Positions 19,240 to 28,343 of a stretch of 60,034 nt of DNA are shown here, one piece after another. Positions within the stretch are counted from its first letter, which is position 1; each line of letters starts with the position of its first letter. The position numbers were made by a program, and so were the translations under genes. Location of the stretch: contig CAIVQA010000013.1 in the NCBI GenBank assembly GCA_903907935.1, positions 1-60,034 of the forward strand, in the 5' to 3' direction. A model generated the notes under the pieces. It was not told where the DNA came from and ran no database searches. It saw only the letters and a program-made list of their open reading frames with translations. This DNA is from an uncultured Francisellaceae bacterium (GTDB lineage Bacteria; Pseudomonadota; Gammaproteobacteria; UBA6186; Azoamicaceae).

Positions 19240-19485
19240 ATGGAAGATAACGTAGCAAGTCGTAAACATTTCTTAGTAAATGAAAAAGTTGTACCAACTC
19301 AAGTATATGACAGTCATATGCATCCAGGAGACCCACACATAGAAGGCATTAAACACAAAGATTTAGGTCAATCTGTGCACATCAATACGCATGGGCAAAA
19401 TTTTGCTGTTCCCAATGCAGAACAACACACCCCAGCTAACGGTGTTAATCCGTTTGTATATACTGGTATGCCTAGCAAAGAATAA
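19240..19485 (+). CDS. hypothetical small phage protein
   Basis: 81 residues. The start at ATG 19240 uses AGGAGG at 19225-19230, inside the end of the previous gene. The protein has several His residues in HMHPGDPHIEG and HINTHG, and no membrane segment. It lies in the run of small genes before the lysin. I do not recognise the family. Confidence 0.55.
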   Translation: MEDNVASRKHFLVNEKVVPTQVYDSHMHPGDPHIEGIKHKDLGQSVHINTHGQNFAVPNAEQHTPANGVNPFVYTGMPSKE

Positions 19486-19521
19486 TTTATTTTAATTTCA
19501 TCAATACAAGGAGCGTTTAAA

Positions 19522-19647
19522 ATGGCTAAAGAAGAAAGAATAGAGAAGAAGTTAGAAAAGAAAGCTGAAGGCAAAAAAGTTGATGCTAAAATGGAAAAAG
19601 TGGGTGCAGAAGGAAAAAAGTTTGTAAAACCCAACAAAAAAAGATAA
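19522..19647 (+). CDS. lysine-rich micro-protein
   Basis: 41 residues, almost half Lys or Glu, behind an AAGGAG site. It may be a DNA-compacting or structural micro-protein, or an expression leader for the nuclease that follows. Its stop codon lies in an A-rich tract (seven A, then GATAAAA) where the downstream nuclease frame is already open in the -1 frame. Confidence 0.55.
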   Translation: MAKEERIEKKLEKKAEGKKVDAKMEKVGAEGKKFVKPNKKR

Positions 19648-19682
19648 AAGAAGCAGGGATTCAAAGAGCTTTTGTTAAGTGG

Positions 19683-19988
19683 TTGCAGGAACATCCTAAA
19701 ATAGATGAAATGGCTTTTTCTACAAACAACGGAGCTATCTTAAAGAATCCCTTGCAAATGATTCTTTTAAAGCTGGGTGGATTAAAAACTGGTGTTCCAG
19801 ATATTTTTATAATGTATCCTTACAATGGGTATCATGGTTTGATTATAGAAGTTAAAAGACCAGACGGGGTGGTTAGTCAGGAACAAAAGACTTGGTTAAA
19901 TAATTTATCTAGGCACGGGTATCGCTGTGAGGTTTGCCGCACATTAGATGGCGCTATTAAGGTAGTGCAGGAGTACTTTAAAACATAA
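19683..19988 (+). CDS. VRR-NUC domain nuclease
   Basis: At least 101 residues. NNGAILKNPLQM, then GVPDIFIMYP and IIEVKRPDGVVSQEQK, form the D-x(n)-E-x-K nuclease core of VRR-NUC phage proteins, a PD-(D/E)XK fold often linked to junction or branched-DNA cleavage. The usual N-terminal helix (IQRAFVKWLQEH) begins at 19659, upstream of the first conventional start, TTG 19683. The frame is open back to 19590 but lacks ATG or GTG. The true start may be an ATA at 19644 overlapping the previous stop, or translation may arrive by frameshift. Confidence 0.75.
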   Translation: MQEHPKIDEMAFSTNNGAILKNPLQMILLKLGGLKTGVPDIFIMYPYNGYHGLIIEVKRPDGVVSQEQKTWLNNLSRHGYRCEVCRTLDGAIKVVQEYFKT

Positions 19989-20002
19989 TACAAGGATGTT
20001 AA

Positions 20003-20494
20003 ATGGATTACGAACAACTAAGAACTAGTTTTGTAGCACCGGTTTTAAAAGGTTTGTTGGCCTGGAGCCAAGACGCAGAAGATTTAATGATAGGAACGTT
20101 TGCCCAAGAGAGTGGTTGTGGTAAATATATTAGACAAGTGGGTGGCCCAGCATTAGGGTTTTGGCAGATGGAGCCAGCAACCCATGATGATATTTGGCGC
20201 AATTACATGCAGCAAAACAGTAGATTAGCTCATCTATTGCTAAATGACGTATGTAAATTATCAAGATTCCCAACCTCAGACTTATTGTTAGATAACATCA
20301 GATATGCTTGTGCTATGGCACGAGTACATTATATGCGTTTTCCAAAACAAATACCTAACACACTTGAAGAGCAAGCAGCTTACTGGAAACAATACTACAA
20401 CACTAAAAATGGCAAAGGAGATGTCGATGAGTATATTGCAAACTTTAATCGGTTCACTAATAAAAAACCAATTAAGCAAGCTAGGGGTGGTTAA
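20003..20494 (+). CDS. lysozyme-like muralytic enzyme (phage lysin)
   Basis: 163 residues, behind AAGGATG. The segment GTFAQESGCGKYIRQVGGPALGFWQME (residues 31-57) has the catalytic-type Glu (E36, in QES) and the G.ALG..Q.EP.TH..IW block of lytic transglycosylase or lysozyme-like phage proteins. It would cut peptidoglycan for release. There is no signal peptide, so a holin-like partner is expected; the single-TM protein that follows is a candidate. Confidence 0.75.
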   Translation: MDYEQLRTSFVAPVLKGLLAWSQDAEDLMIGTFAQESGCGKYIRQVGGPALGFWQMEPATHDDIWRNYMQQNSRLAHLLLNDVCKLSRFPTSDLLLDNIRYACAMARVHYMRFPKQIPNTLEEQAAYWKQYYNTKNGKGDVDEYIANFNRFTNKKPIKQARGG

Positions 20495-20495
20495 A

Positions 20496-20690
20496 ATGGA
20501 TAATGTGTCAACAGTTAAACTGGTAGTAACTATATTCGCCGTAATAGGTTGTATTGGATCATATTTTTATTTTGGTAAAATACACAACCCAGTTGAGGAA
20601 AAACTTGAAGAGATTATTAAGGCTGAAACAGGGGTGGATATTGACGATTATTTGCCTGCAGATACAGATGACACTAAGGCAAAGCAATAA
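20496..20690 (+). CDS. small single-TM protein, putative lysis accessory
   Basis: 64 residues from ATG 20496, one base after the lysin stop. One membrane helix (about residues 8-26, LVVTIFAVIGCIGSYFYFG) is followed by an acidic tail with EEKLEEIIKAETGVDIDDYLP. Small phage proteins with this tail lie beside lysis genes in other podoviruses. Holin, spanin and structural roles are all possible. The longer frame starting at 20304 lies inside the lysin gene and is rejected. Confidence 0.6.
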   Translation: MDNVSTVKLVVTIFAVIGCIGSYFYFGKIHNPVEEKLEEIIKAETGVDIDDYLPADTDDTKAKQ

Positions 20691-20718
20691 ATTAATACTA
20701 AAATAAGCACGGACGCCA

Positions 20719-22035
20719 ATGATAATTGAGTATCCAACATTTAACCCTAGGCATTATCAGCGTGAGCTGCTAGATGCTTTTTTTATTGATAACAAAAAGC
20801 GCTTTTATTATTTATGCCATCGCCGTGCTGGCAAAGACATGTCATGTTGGAATCTTATGTGGGGTGCCGCATTACGCCGCGTAGGTGTGTATCTGTACTT
20901 ACTTCCACAATACAACCAATCGCGCAAAGTAATTTGGCAGGGTATGATTGGCGACGGAAGCAGTTTTTTATCGATGATTCCTCGGCAATTAATCCATAAA
21001 ATTAATAATACTAACATGTCGATACAGTTAATTAATGGCAGTATATTGCAGCTTGGAGGAGGGAATAATTTTAATGCACTCATGGGAATGAACCCGCTAG
21101 GTTTAGTATTGTCTGAGCACCCGATACATCCACCGCAAATATTAGATTATTTGTCTCCGATACTTGTAGAAAATGACGGATGGTTAATTTGCCAAGGTAC
21201 TCCTCGCGGTAAAAACCACGCATACAGAACATATCAAGCTGCATTGCAAGATGACAATTGGTTTGTGAGGCGTTGGGGTATTTCTGATACTAAAAAACAT
21301 GATGGCTCTCCGGTTATTACAGAGGCTCAAATAGAAGATGAAAGAAAAAGAGGAGCATCAGAAGAACTGATAAGGCAAGAGTGGTATTTAGACTGGAACA
21401 TCGGTAACGTCGGCGCTTATTATACGCAAGAATTAGATAACGCTGAGTATGATGGTAGGATTTGTAATTGGGAGATAAATCGCAATTTGCCTGTATACAC
21501 GTTTTGGGATTTGGGTATATCAGACGCTACTGCTATTTGGTTTTTACAGCCAGATGGTTATGATTTAAAATTGGTATATTACTATGAAGCGTCAGGGCAA
21601 GGTTTTCACCATTATGCTTGCGTATTAGATGAACTAAAAAATAGATTTGGTTTTAAGTACAGATATCATTACGCACCACATGACGCCAAGCAAAGACAAT
21701 GGGGTTACAATCCACGCTCAACTTTACAACTAGCCGCCGATTGCGGTATTAATTTTTTACTTGTGCCAAACCATAGTATAGAAGACGGCATACAAGCAGT
21801 TAAAGCTATATTCCCGCAATTATGGTTCCATGCTGATAATTGTAGTTATGGTATTGAGGCATTAAGAGATTATCACCGAGAGTATGATGAAGAAAATAGA
21901 TGTTTTAAAAATAAACCATTTCATAATTGGTCCAGCCATTGTTCAGATTCCGCACGGTATCTAGCTGTAACATGGAAAGAAGTGTATCAACGGCCAGATT
22001 TAAGTATGCCAGGTAAGTATCAAAACAATTTTTAA
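20719..22035 (+). CDS. terminase large subunit (ATPase and nuclease)
   Basis: 438 residues. Walker A is HRRAGKD (34-40), Walker B GLVLSE (128-133), the coupling motif GTPRG (160-164), and the RNase H-like nuclease begins at FWDLGISDAT with D264. It packages DNA into the procapsid through the portal. The gene closes the late block, and the small subunit is not adjacent but probably at 48291. The start at ATG 20719 has only a weak upstream site (ACGGACG). Confidence 0.9.
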   Translation: MIIEYPTFNPRHYQRELLDAFFIDNKKRFYYLCHRRAGKDMSCWNLMWGAALRRVGVYLYLLPQYNQSRKVIWQGMIGDGSSFLSMIPRQLIHKINNTNMSIQLINGSILQLGGGNNFNALMGMNPLGLVLSEHPIHPPQILDYLSPILVENDGWLICQGTPRGKNHAYRTYQAALQDDNWFVRRWGISDTKKHDGSPVITEAQIEDERKRGASEELIRQEWYLDWNIGNVGAYYTQELDNAEYDGRICNWEINRNLPVYTFWDLGISDATAIWFLQPDGYDLKLVYYYEASGQGFHHYACVLDELKNRFGFKYRYHYAPHDAKQRQWGYNPRSTLQLAADCGINFLLVPNHSIEDGIQAVKAIFPQLWFHADNCSYGIEALRDYHREYDEENRCFKNKPFHNWSSHCSDSARYLAVTWKEVYQRPDLSMPGKYQNNF

Positions 22036-22136
22036 ACTACAAAAAAATACTAAACTGGCGCACCAACAAAAAAAAGAAAAATTAATTGCCTCTACAGTGC
22101 ATCCAGTCTAGCCCATAAATATTACAATAAACTGCC

Positions 22137-22595
22137 TCAACTTGCAATATCTACTGTATCGTAAAACTTTTTATATCTGCCTGCAGAAATCAAGTCTTTA
22201 GCTAAATTAATTTCTCTGTCAAAATACATACTAACTTTATCATGATAGTAGGTTACATCTTTATTATTGTGCAGCAGTGAATATCTGTTTAACAAATCAG
22301 CAACAATATCGTCTTTCTTTTTCTTAAGCATATCTAATGTTTTGCAAAATAGTTTTTTTACTTGATAGCTAGGCAGCACTTTAGATGCAAACGTTATTAA
22401 TTTACGCTGCTCAGTGTCTTTGTGATTAAAACCGCTTAACCCTAAGTATTCTGTATCCAGTTCTTTTGTTCCGTTATCATACAGCTCACTCATTAATCCA
22501 AGCACATAAAATGCAAAAAATCTTTTTGTTGCACCAGACAATTCCGTAGTTATCATTGCGTCAATGATTGGTTTGATTTCCTTATCTATAGTCAT
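22137..22595 (-). CDS. hypothetical helical protein beside the CRISPR array
   Basis: 152 residues from the ATG at 22595, chosen because AAGGA sits 7 bases upstream. It is largely helical with charged Lys/Asp clusters and a Tyr-rich C-terminal half; no membrane segment. It lies immediately downstream of the array on the same strand as the cas genes, in the place where adaptation genes often sit, but it shows no Cas1 or Cas2 features. Unknown function. Confidence 0.55.
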   Translation of the reverse strand: MTIDKEIKPIIDAMITTELSGATKRFFAFYVLGLMSELYDNGTKELDTEYLGLSGFNHKDTEQRKLITFASKVLPSYQVKKLFCKTLDMLKKKKDDIVADLLNRYSLLHNNKDVTYYHDKVSMYFDREINLAKDLISAGRYKKFYDTVDIAS

Positions 22596-22654
22596 AGTAA
22601 ATCCTTTTACTGATTGTAATACCGATATATCATACCACAAAAAAACTTATATTT

Positions 22655-23476
22655 AAAACACCTCCGCAATGGCGGAGAAGATACTACCCTAACAACTTGC
22701 CCTTCGGCTGTGGGGGAAACACCTCCACTTAGGTGGAGAAGATATAACTTTCCATTCCCAACTTTTGGCTGCAGTAGAAACACCTCCGCATACGCGGAGA
22801 AGAGTTTATTTCTTCTTCCAAAATAACTTCTATTTCAGAAACACCTCCGCATGGGCGGAGAAGATTGCATTGTCACACTTTTTTGTTTTATGGACAAAGG
22901 AACACCTCCGCATGGGCGGAGAAGATAGTACTTAATGCTTTTTTATATTGAAGATAATAGAAACACCTCCGCTTATGCGGAGAAGATTATAGGCATTAAC
23001 AATACTGGTGTTGTGCCAAAAGAAACACCTCCGCGTAGGCGGAGAAGATTATATAATTGCGTGTAACACTTCTTCGTATTTAGAAACACCTCCGCGGGCG
23101 CAGAGAAAATAGCCTAAGGCCTCTAATAGCTCCAGAGGACAATGAAACACCTCCGTGGGGGCAGAGAAGATTCGGTTACATTTCCTGGTTTTGTAGAGAA
23201 CCTAGAAACACCTCCGCGGGTGCAGAGAAGATGGTGAATCAATTAGTACTAGTTGCTGATTTTCAGAAACACCTCCGCGGGTGCGGAGAAGATAAAGAAC
23301 AACCAGTAATCGCGGCTTTTAAGCGGGAAACACCTCCACATCTGTGGAGAAGATTACTATTGTATCTTTTCTCCTGTGACATGAAGAGAAACACCTCCGC
23401 TGGTGCAGAGAAGATTCACTACAAAAAAGGCTAGTGCTGGGGTAGTCGGAAACACCTCCGCGAGTGCAGAGAAGAT
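22655..23476 (-). CRISPR. type I-E CRISPR array, 14 repeats and 13 spacers
   Basis: Fourteen 28-base repeats alternate with 33-base spacers (one, between repeats 6 and 7, is 34), and the lengths add up exactly to 822 bases. On the + strand the repeat is GAAACACCTCCGC-NNNN-GCGGAGAAGAT. Read on the - strand it ends in GCGGAGGTGTTTC, the usual layout of type I-E repeats with the handle after the stem, and this matches the cas operon direction. The four loop bases differ in almost every repeat and stem changes are compensated (repeats 2 and 12: CCAC with GTGG). Five repeats (8, 9, 10, 13, 14) have C-to-U on the crRNA strand, giving G-U pairs. Confidence 0.97.
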
Positions 23477-23583
23477 AAAAATATTTTGTTGCTAAAATTT
23501 TTAAGGATACAACATATAGTATCATACCAAATTTTTAAATAACATAAACCAACCTCGTGCAGAGGAAGGCAAGTTTTTTACTG
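23477..23583 (-). promoter_or_regulatory. AT-rich CRISPR leader region
   Basis: This AT-rich stretch of 107 bases lies between the cas5e stop and the first repeat on the - strand. It includes a GATACTATAT promoter-like sequence around 23513-23525 and a small hairpin, CCTC-TGCAC-GAGG, just after cas5e that resembles a decayed repeat. It may give the array its own promoter, or the array may be read through from the cas operon. Confidence 0.5.
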
Positions 23584-24345
23584 CTAACATTCATACTTTT
23601 TAAATAATTTTGTAATTCGCCTATCGGTATATTTTTTATATTCGCCAAATTGTAGTGGAACATCTGTTAAATTCAAAGTTTCAGGATATTCATAGCCATC
23701 TTTGTTTAACAATTCTTCTTCTACCACACAAAACTCTTCTATTAAATCTTTTTTACTGGCAATTACATTGATTTCTTTTAACGCTTCTTCTTTACTGTTA
23801 AATATTTCATGTCTACTAATATAGTCAGTAGGTATACAATTTTTTCTACCTAAATATATATCCCAACAAGGATTACTAATAGCATTTTTTAAAACAACTT
23901 CCATCCCCTGCAAATTATACAAGACTACAGCGAATGCTTTGTTTTGCAAATAATATTTGTATATTATTTTTGCCCCTGTTGTTCCAGTTGGCATTTCACC
24001 ATTTGCTGTCTTTGGCATCATCAGGTTTTCCCATAAGTTTTTTTTATCATACCCACCGCCTGCGACTTGAAAATCACGAAGCATTAAATTGGGTGCGTCT
24101 AAATGGGATTGTTCATTTTTTGTAAAAGAAAACACTTCTAATGAAAACGTTGACATTTTTTTTAATAATTCTGTTTGTGTTCCACCTTTACCCAATGCGC
24201 AACATAACATACCTAGAATTCCTGATCTTGTCGGGAATTCTAATGTTGTACGACGATTGAATTTACTATTAACTCCCCAGGACTGAAATGGGCCTTCAAG
24301 CCACAACAGTAAAAAATCTGAATGTGAATGTGCTTCTAAATTCAT
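23584..24345 (-). CDS. cas5e: type I-E Cascade subunit Cas5e
   Basis: 253 residues. The N-terminal LLLWLEGPFQSWGVNSKFNRRTT and the following FPTRSGILGMLCCALG are the standard Cas5e signature. Cas5e caps the 5' handle of the crRNA in Cascade. It lies 15 bases after cas7e and is the last cas gene before the array. Length is in the family range. Confidence 0.93.
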   Translation of the reverse strand: MNLEAHSHSDFLLLWLEGPFQSWGVNSKFNRRTTLEFPTRSGILGMLCCALGKGGTQTELLKKMSTFSLEVFSFTKNEQSHLDAPNLMLRDFQVAGGGYDKKNLWENLMMPKTANGEMPTGTTGAKIIYKYYLQNKAFAVVLYNLQGMEVVLKNAISNPCWDIYLGRKNCIPTDYISRHEIFNSKEEALKEINVIASKKDLIEEFCVVEEELLNKDGYEYPETLNLTDVPLQFGEYKKYTDRRITKLFKKYEC

Positions 24346-24360
24346 ATCTTTCCCTTTAAA

Positions 24361-25602
24361 TCAACTGTTTTTTAATTGTTCTGTTATTTGGTTTGTTATA
24401 TCAACAATGCTTACGTTTTGATCTTCACCATAAGTATACTCAGCTAACTTGTTAAAAAGCTTTTCTGTAAATAGCTTTTCTTGCTTAGTTAAAAACTGTT
24501 TAAGAACAGAGGTACTTAATTGTAAAACGCTGTCATTAGCATCAATATCGTATTGTTTTTTTAATGATTTTACATTTGTCACATCAGTTTCAAACGACAC
24601 CTGTACTCTTTGCCCTTTCCGTATAAGAATTTTAGCAAAGTTCCAAGGACACGCCCCAGACTGTGTCGCTTGGCGTGCTTTAGGCACTGCCATAAACAAA
24701 GCCATGATAAACTTTTTTATGCTATCAGAAAAATACAAATAATCATTACAATTTAGGTTGTGCCACAACTGTCCGAGATCTAAACTAATATATCTATAAT
24801 AGGTAGCAGCATTAAACTCTATTGTTCCAAGGTGTGCCGCACCTTTCCCTTCTGTATCAAAATCATCTATTGCAGTAAAAAAATCTAATTCAGTGTTAAC
24901 TACATGGGTAGAAATAGCATGTGCAAATGAAGTAGCAGCTTCTACAGTCATAGTCGGAACTTTAGCCAACATTCTGCCAAACAAAGCAATGTCTACAGCA
25001 TCAACAGCATGATCTAAAGAGCTAAACCACTTCTTTTTTAATACTTCTAGAGTAATTGGTTTATCTACTGCTTTAGATTTGCGATCTGTTTTTTTGTTTT
25101 TTGAACTGTCTTTTAATTCAGTTAAAACATCTTCAATTATAAAGTTTTTTTCTTTTAATTTTTTGGCAATACAGTCAACTTCTCCTGGACTTAAGAAAAA
25201 CAAAGTTGAGTTTTTATTTATTATCTCTTTCTCGTCTTTTCCCTCTGCACCATCTGCCTCATCTTGTTCAGTAGGTTCTTCTGCTTCTTTAGAGGCATCG
25301 AATATTTTAGCCATTTCAACCCCACAAAGCGTGGCTTGTTCTTCCGAAGCACCTTTTTTGATGCACGCATCAATAATCAACTGACCAATATGTTTTGTAC
25401 GATATCCTAAATTTACACCTAGCTCTTGCATTATTAATCTAACTTGTCTTTTCCAGCATTGAGAGCTAACCCTCGCCCGAATAGTGTTGCCTATCATCGC
25501 TGTTTTTGGACTGTTCATATCGTCACGATTTAAACAAGTGACCGGGAAAGTTTGTAATATATGAAATTCTATAAATGTATTTTTAAATTGATTAGTTATC
25601 AT
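24361..25602 (-). CDS. cas7e: type I-E Cascade backbone Cas7e (Cse4)
   Basis: 413 residues. The start FIEFHILQTFPVTCLNRDD, then SPKTAMIGNTIRARVSSQCWKRQVR, is the hallmark of Cse4/CasC, the RNA-binding backbone present in six copies in Cascade. An acidic insert (EEPTEQDEADGAEGKDEKE, about residues 103-121) is longer than in the E. coli protein. Overlaps the end of cas6e by 11 bases. Confidence 0.95.
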   Translation of the reverse strand: MITNQFKNTFIEFHILQTFPVTCLNRDDMNSPKTAMIGNTIRARVSSQCWKRQVRLIMQELGVNLGYRTKHIGQLIIDACIKKGASEEQATLCGVEMAKIFDASKEAEEPTEQDEADGAEGKDEKEIINKNSTLFFLSPGEVDCIAKKLKEKNFIIEDVLTELKDSSKNKKTDRKSKAVDKPITLEVLKKKWFSSLDHAVDAVDIALFGRMLAKVPTMTVEAATSFAHAISTHVVNTELDFFTAIDDFDTEGKGAAHLGTIEFNAATYYRYISLDLGQLWHNLNCNDYLYFSDSIKKFIMALFMAVPKARQATQSGACPWNFAKILIRKGQRVQVSFETDVTNVKSLKKQYDIDANDSVLQLSTSVLKQFLTKQEKLFTEKLFNKLAEYTYGEDQNVSIVDITNQITEQLKNS

Positions 25603-26260
25603 AATTTTTCCTTTTATTTCTTTTGTTTAAATTATCTATAATTGGTAGTACTTGTAATAATCCACACCCAAACGCTTTGCCTTGCCCAATTCCGCGCGTA
25701 ATACTATTTATAAATTTAACTCTATCTATAACGACAAGTGTTCCTTTGATAGTTGCATTATGTAAAAAAATAGTATGACCGCTGCCATAGATTGTTTTAA
25801 CTTTGTTTATATGTATTTGTAATTCAGAACTGACTGTAAAACCCCAACTGCTTGTTGCTTTTTCAACAAACCATTTGAATATTTCCTTGTTATCTTTTAA
25901 GATTATTCTGGCGTCTTTGTATTCACTAAATCTTTTTACTGGATTTACTGTAACTTCAAAAGCATATCTATCATATTCCAAAAAAGATTGAGGTAAGGTT
26001 TTGCAAACTATATCTATGCCCTCAATTTTTTTAGGTGTTAAATCTGATAATATTATAATTTTTTTGCCTTGCCTGTTTGTTTTGTCTACAAAAAGAATAC
26101 GATTGTTTATACATTTTTCAAATTTAACATCACTAAAAAGACGGTATACAAAACCGTGAACAGCGTGATGCTTGAACAATCTTAACGCGCTAACTGTTTT
26201 TTTGTTAATTGATATTGCGCTAATAATTAGTGGTTGTGATGTATATACTGTTGTAACCAT
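25592..26260 (-). CDS. cas6e: type I-E crRNA endonuclease Cas6e
   Basis: 222 residues. It has the double-ferredoxin layout with the catalytic-type His region HHAVHGFVYRLF (H31-H35) and the C-terminal glycine-rich loop RGIGQGKAFGCGLLQ. It should cut the CRISPR transcript at the base of the repeat hairpin. It overlaps cse2 by 34 bases. The gene order cse1-cse2-cas6e-cas7e-cas5e differs from E. coli, where cas6e is last. Confidence 0.92.
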   Translation of the reverse strand: MVTTVYTSQPLIISAISINKKTVSALRLFKHHAVHGFVYRLFSDVKFEKCINNRILFVDKTNRQGKKIIILSDLTPKKIEGIDIVCKTLPQSFLEYDRYAFEVTVNPVKRFSEYKDARIILKDNKEIFKWFVEKATSSWGFTVSSELQIHINKVKTIYGSGHTIFLHNATIKGTLVVIDRVKFINSITRGIGQGKAFGCGLLQVLPIIDNLNKRNKRKNYDN

Positions 26261-26730
26261 CTGGTTTTAACTTCTAGCCTTCTCTTGGTTGTGTTAAATA
26301 AACAGCAGTCTAGCAAAAGACTCGAGAATTGTAAATTGATCTTTTTAGAATTAATTATAGATAATATACTTTTCAAATTGCCACATAATTCTTTAACAGA
26401 ATTGCAACTTAACAACTTGTTTATTTTATCTATATTAAAAGCACATTTTGCTAACGCTTCACCAAATTTTAAAGTTCCATCTTGTTCTACTTTAGATTTA
26501 CTTAAAGATGCAACAATAGTGTAATAGATTAAACTAAGATTAGCTTGAAACAAACTAAAAAACTTTTTTCTTACAAAATATTCTTGACATTTATATTGTA
26601 AGTTTTTGTTGTCAGCACACTTTAAAGCAGCAGCAGTTTTTTTGCTTTTTTGCATGTCGTCTATAATTGTTTGTATTATCTTTTGAGTAAAGATTGTTTT
26701 GTTATTTTGCTCCGTCAATTTTAGCACCAT
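26227..26730 (-). CDS. cse2: type I-E Cascade small subunit Cse2
   Basis: 167 residues, all-helical. It has AALKCADNK near the N-terminus, FFSLFQANLSLIYYTI in the middle and TTKRRLEVKTRWLQQYI at the end, matching the Cse2/CasB pattern. Cse2 forms the dimer that stabilises the R-loop. It overlaps both neighbours (cse1 by 29 bases, cas6e by 34), so the operon is tightly coupled. Confidence 0.88.
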   Translation of the reverse strand: MVLKLTEQNNKTIFTQKIIQTIIDDMQKSKKTAAALKCADNKNLQYKCQEYFVRKKFFSLFQANLSLIYYTIVASLSKSKVEQDGTLKFGEALAKCAFNIDKINKLLSCNSVKELCGNLKSILSIINSKKINLQFSSLLLDCCLFNTTKRRLEVKTRWLQQYIHHNH

Positions 26731-28215
26731 ATATATAATCCTTAATATATTTTTTTAACGTTATAAGTCTTTTAGTGTAAAAATCAATGCTGCGTGATTT
26801 CTTTTTAAAGCAATATATATTGTAAATGCTTTCAGCACTCTTTCCAATTTCTTTTTTAATTTTAATAATAGCATCATCATCTTCTGTGTTAACTATTATT
26901 AATTTTTTAAAATACTTTTCAACCAATTGACAAAAATCATTAATTGCCAGACCTGTAGTGTTGTTACCAATTTTGATTTTTAATTTTTGTTTTTGTACGA
27001 TCCCAACATCTTTAAAAAAGTTGTCTAACGTATTCGTTAGATTTTTTATTAACAATTTTAAACTTTCTAAATTATCGTTAATTATATTAAAATCTTTATT
27101 AATCACAATTTCAGACTCAACAAAATCATCACTGCCTGATACCGTTTGTTCTCCAGCAGTACTGCTAATTTTAAGTCCTCCAAACCACAAAATGACAGAA
27201 GGGTATGCACTTCTGCTAATATGTTTGATTGGTAAAGAATTTGCATTTGATGTTAAAGTTAACCATGGCTTTTGAGATGGATCTGAATACACTGCTCTAA
27301 CTTTTTTAAATTTAATGTTAGCAACAGATAACATATTTGGATCGAGTATTGTGCTATCGTCAATTCCTTTGCTATAACTAGCGTGTAACACTCCTTCGGT
27401 ACAATACACCAGGTTTTTATAAGCTTGCTCAGTATTTTCGCTTAAAAGACAAAACCGCGACAAAGGAACTAGTCTACCCATTAAACTCGTTTTTAATCTT
27501 TCTGCAGTTTCACAAGTTTCAGAAAGAGGTATTTCTTCCCATGGTGGTGTTCCTACACCAGCAGGATATAATTTTTTTGCTTCATCAAGACAAACAATGT
27601 TTAGCCATATAGTTTCCAGTATTGTTTTCCCGATCAAAAAATTATGTAAAAGACCCCGTTTATCTAAAAAAGGGCCTGCCGCAGATGAAGTCTTCTTAGT
27701 AAAATTTTCAGACAAAACAACTTTATTGGTTGGTTGTTTTCCACCACGCCCAAAGCCTGACAGGCATATTAAAAAAACTGCATTGTCAGCATCACTGCAC
27801 GGTCTCGTTTTTTGTGAGTCCAAATATAGGGTCGTGTTTTCAGTAGTTCCAGTTGGTAAGAATCCGCTTTTTTTCTTCGGCAATAATGTTTTTGCTTTGA
27901 TAAAAGATTTTAATGTTGGCATTTGTAAAAATGGATTAGCTCCATATAAACAAAATTTGTTTTTGTAGGTTTCTAGATAACTTAAAACTTTGCTGCTTAT
28001 ATCTTCCTGTGTATATTCCAACCACTCTTTGTCATTAGCTGGAGTACAGGCAGCTTGAACGATAGCTATCAAGAATTTCAAGATAGAAATTTTTTCTATA
28101 GGATTCCCCGCCAAACCTGTATATGAGGCGTGGTCGGCAAAAACATTTTTTAAGCCAACTAACCCTTTTCCTACTGTGGCACCCAGTTTTTATCAATTAA
28201 ACTAAAATTTGTCAT
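26702..28215 (-). CDS. cse1: type I-E Cascade large subunit Cse1 (Cas8e), frameshifted near the start
   Basis: The main frame (26702-28114 and open a little further upstream) shows Cse1 features: ANPFLQMP, the LSGFGRGGK loop, GTPPWE, GRLVPLSR and a long C-terminal helical bundle. Cse1 recognises the PAM and recruits Cas3. The expected N-terminus, starting at ATG 28215 with a motif ending in KNWVP, is in another frame and hits a TAG at 28171-28173. One base gained or lost around 28175-28185 would join it to the main frame. The TTG at 28114 has no ribosome site. The gene is therefore either inactive, frameshift-expressed, or carries a sequencing error. Confidence 0.85.
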
Positions 28216-28277
28216 ATAGCTACCTTACAATATATTATATATTTCGCGTAGCATAAACTATTTTTTTCATGTTGGGC

Positions 28278-28305
28278 ATAGGAAAACGCCTCGACTTTTT
28301 GTAAG
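28278..28305 (+). repeat. dispersed 28-bp element, copy A
   Basis: ATAGGAAAACG-CCTCG-ACTTTTTGTAAG, matching the two other copies (36820-36847 and 58136-58163) except for three bases in the middle. It lies 63 bases upstream of the cse1 start, and read on the - strand ends TTTTCCTAT close to where a promoter would be. Confidence 0.75.
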
Positions 28306-28343
28306 CATTTCCTACAAATGGCAACTAAGTACCGCCTAGCGCA

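Noticed and set aside
22655..23476. Self-targeting spacers
   Set aside because: I noticed no spacer match elsewhere in the window by eye. A short-match search of each 33-base spacer on both strands would settle it.
25079..25384. 101-codon + strand ORF opposite cas7e
   Set aside because: It mirrors the acidic insert of Cas7e and has no start signal.
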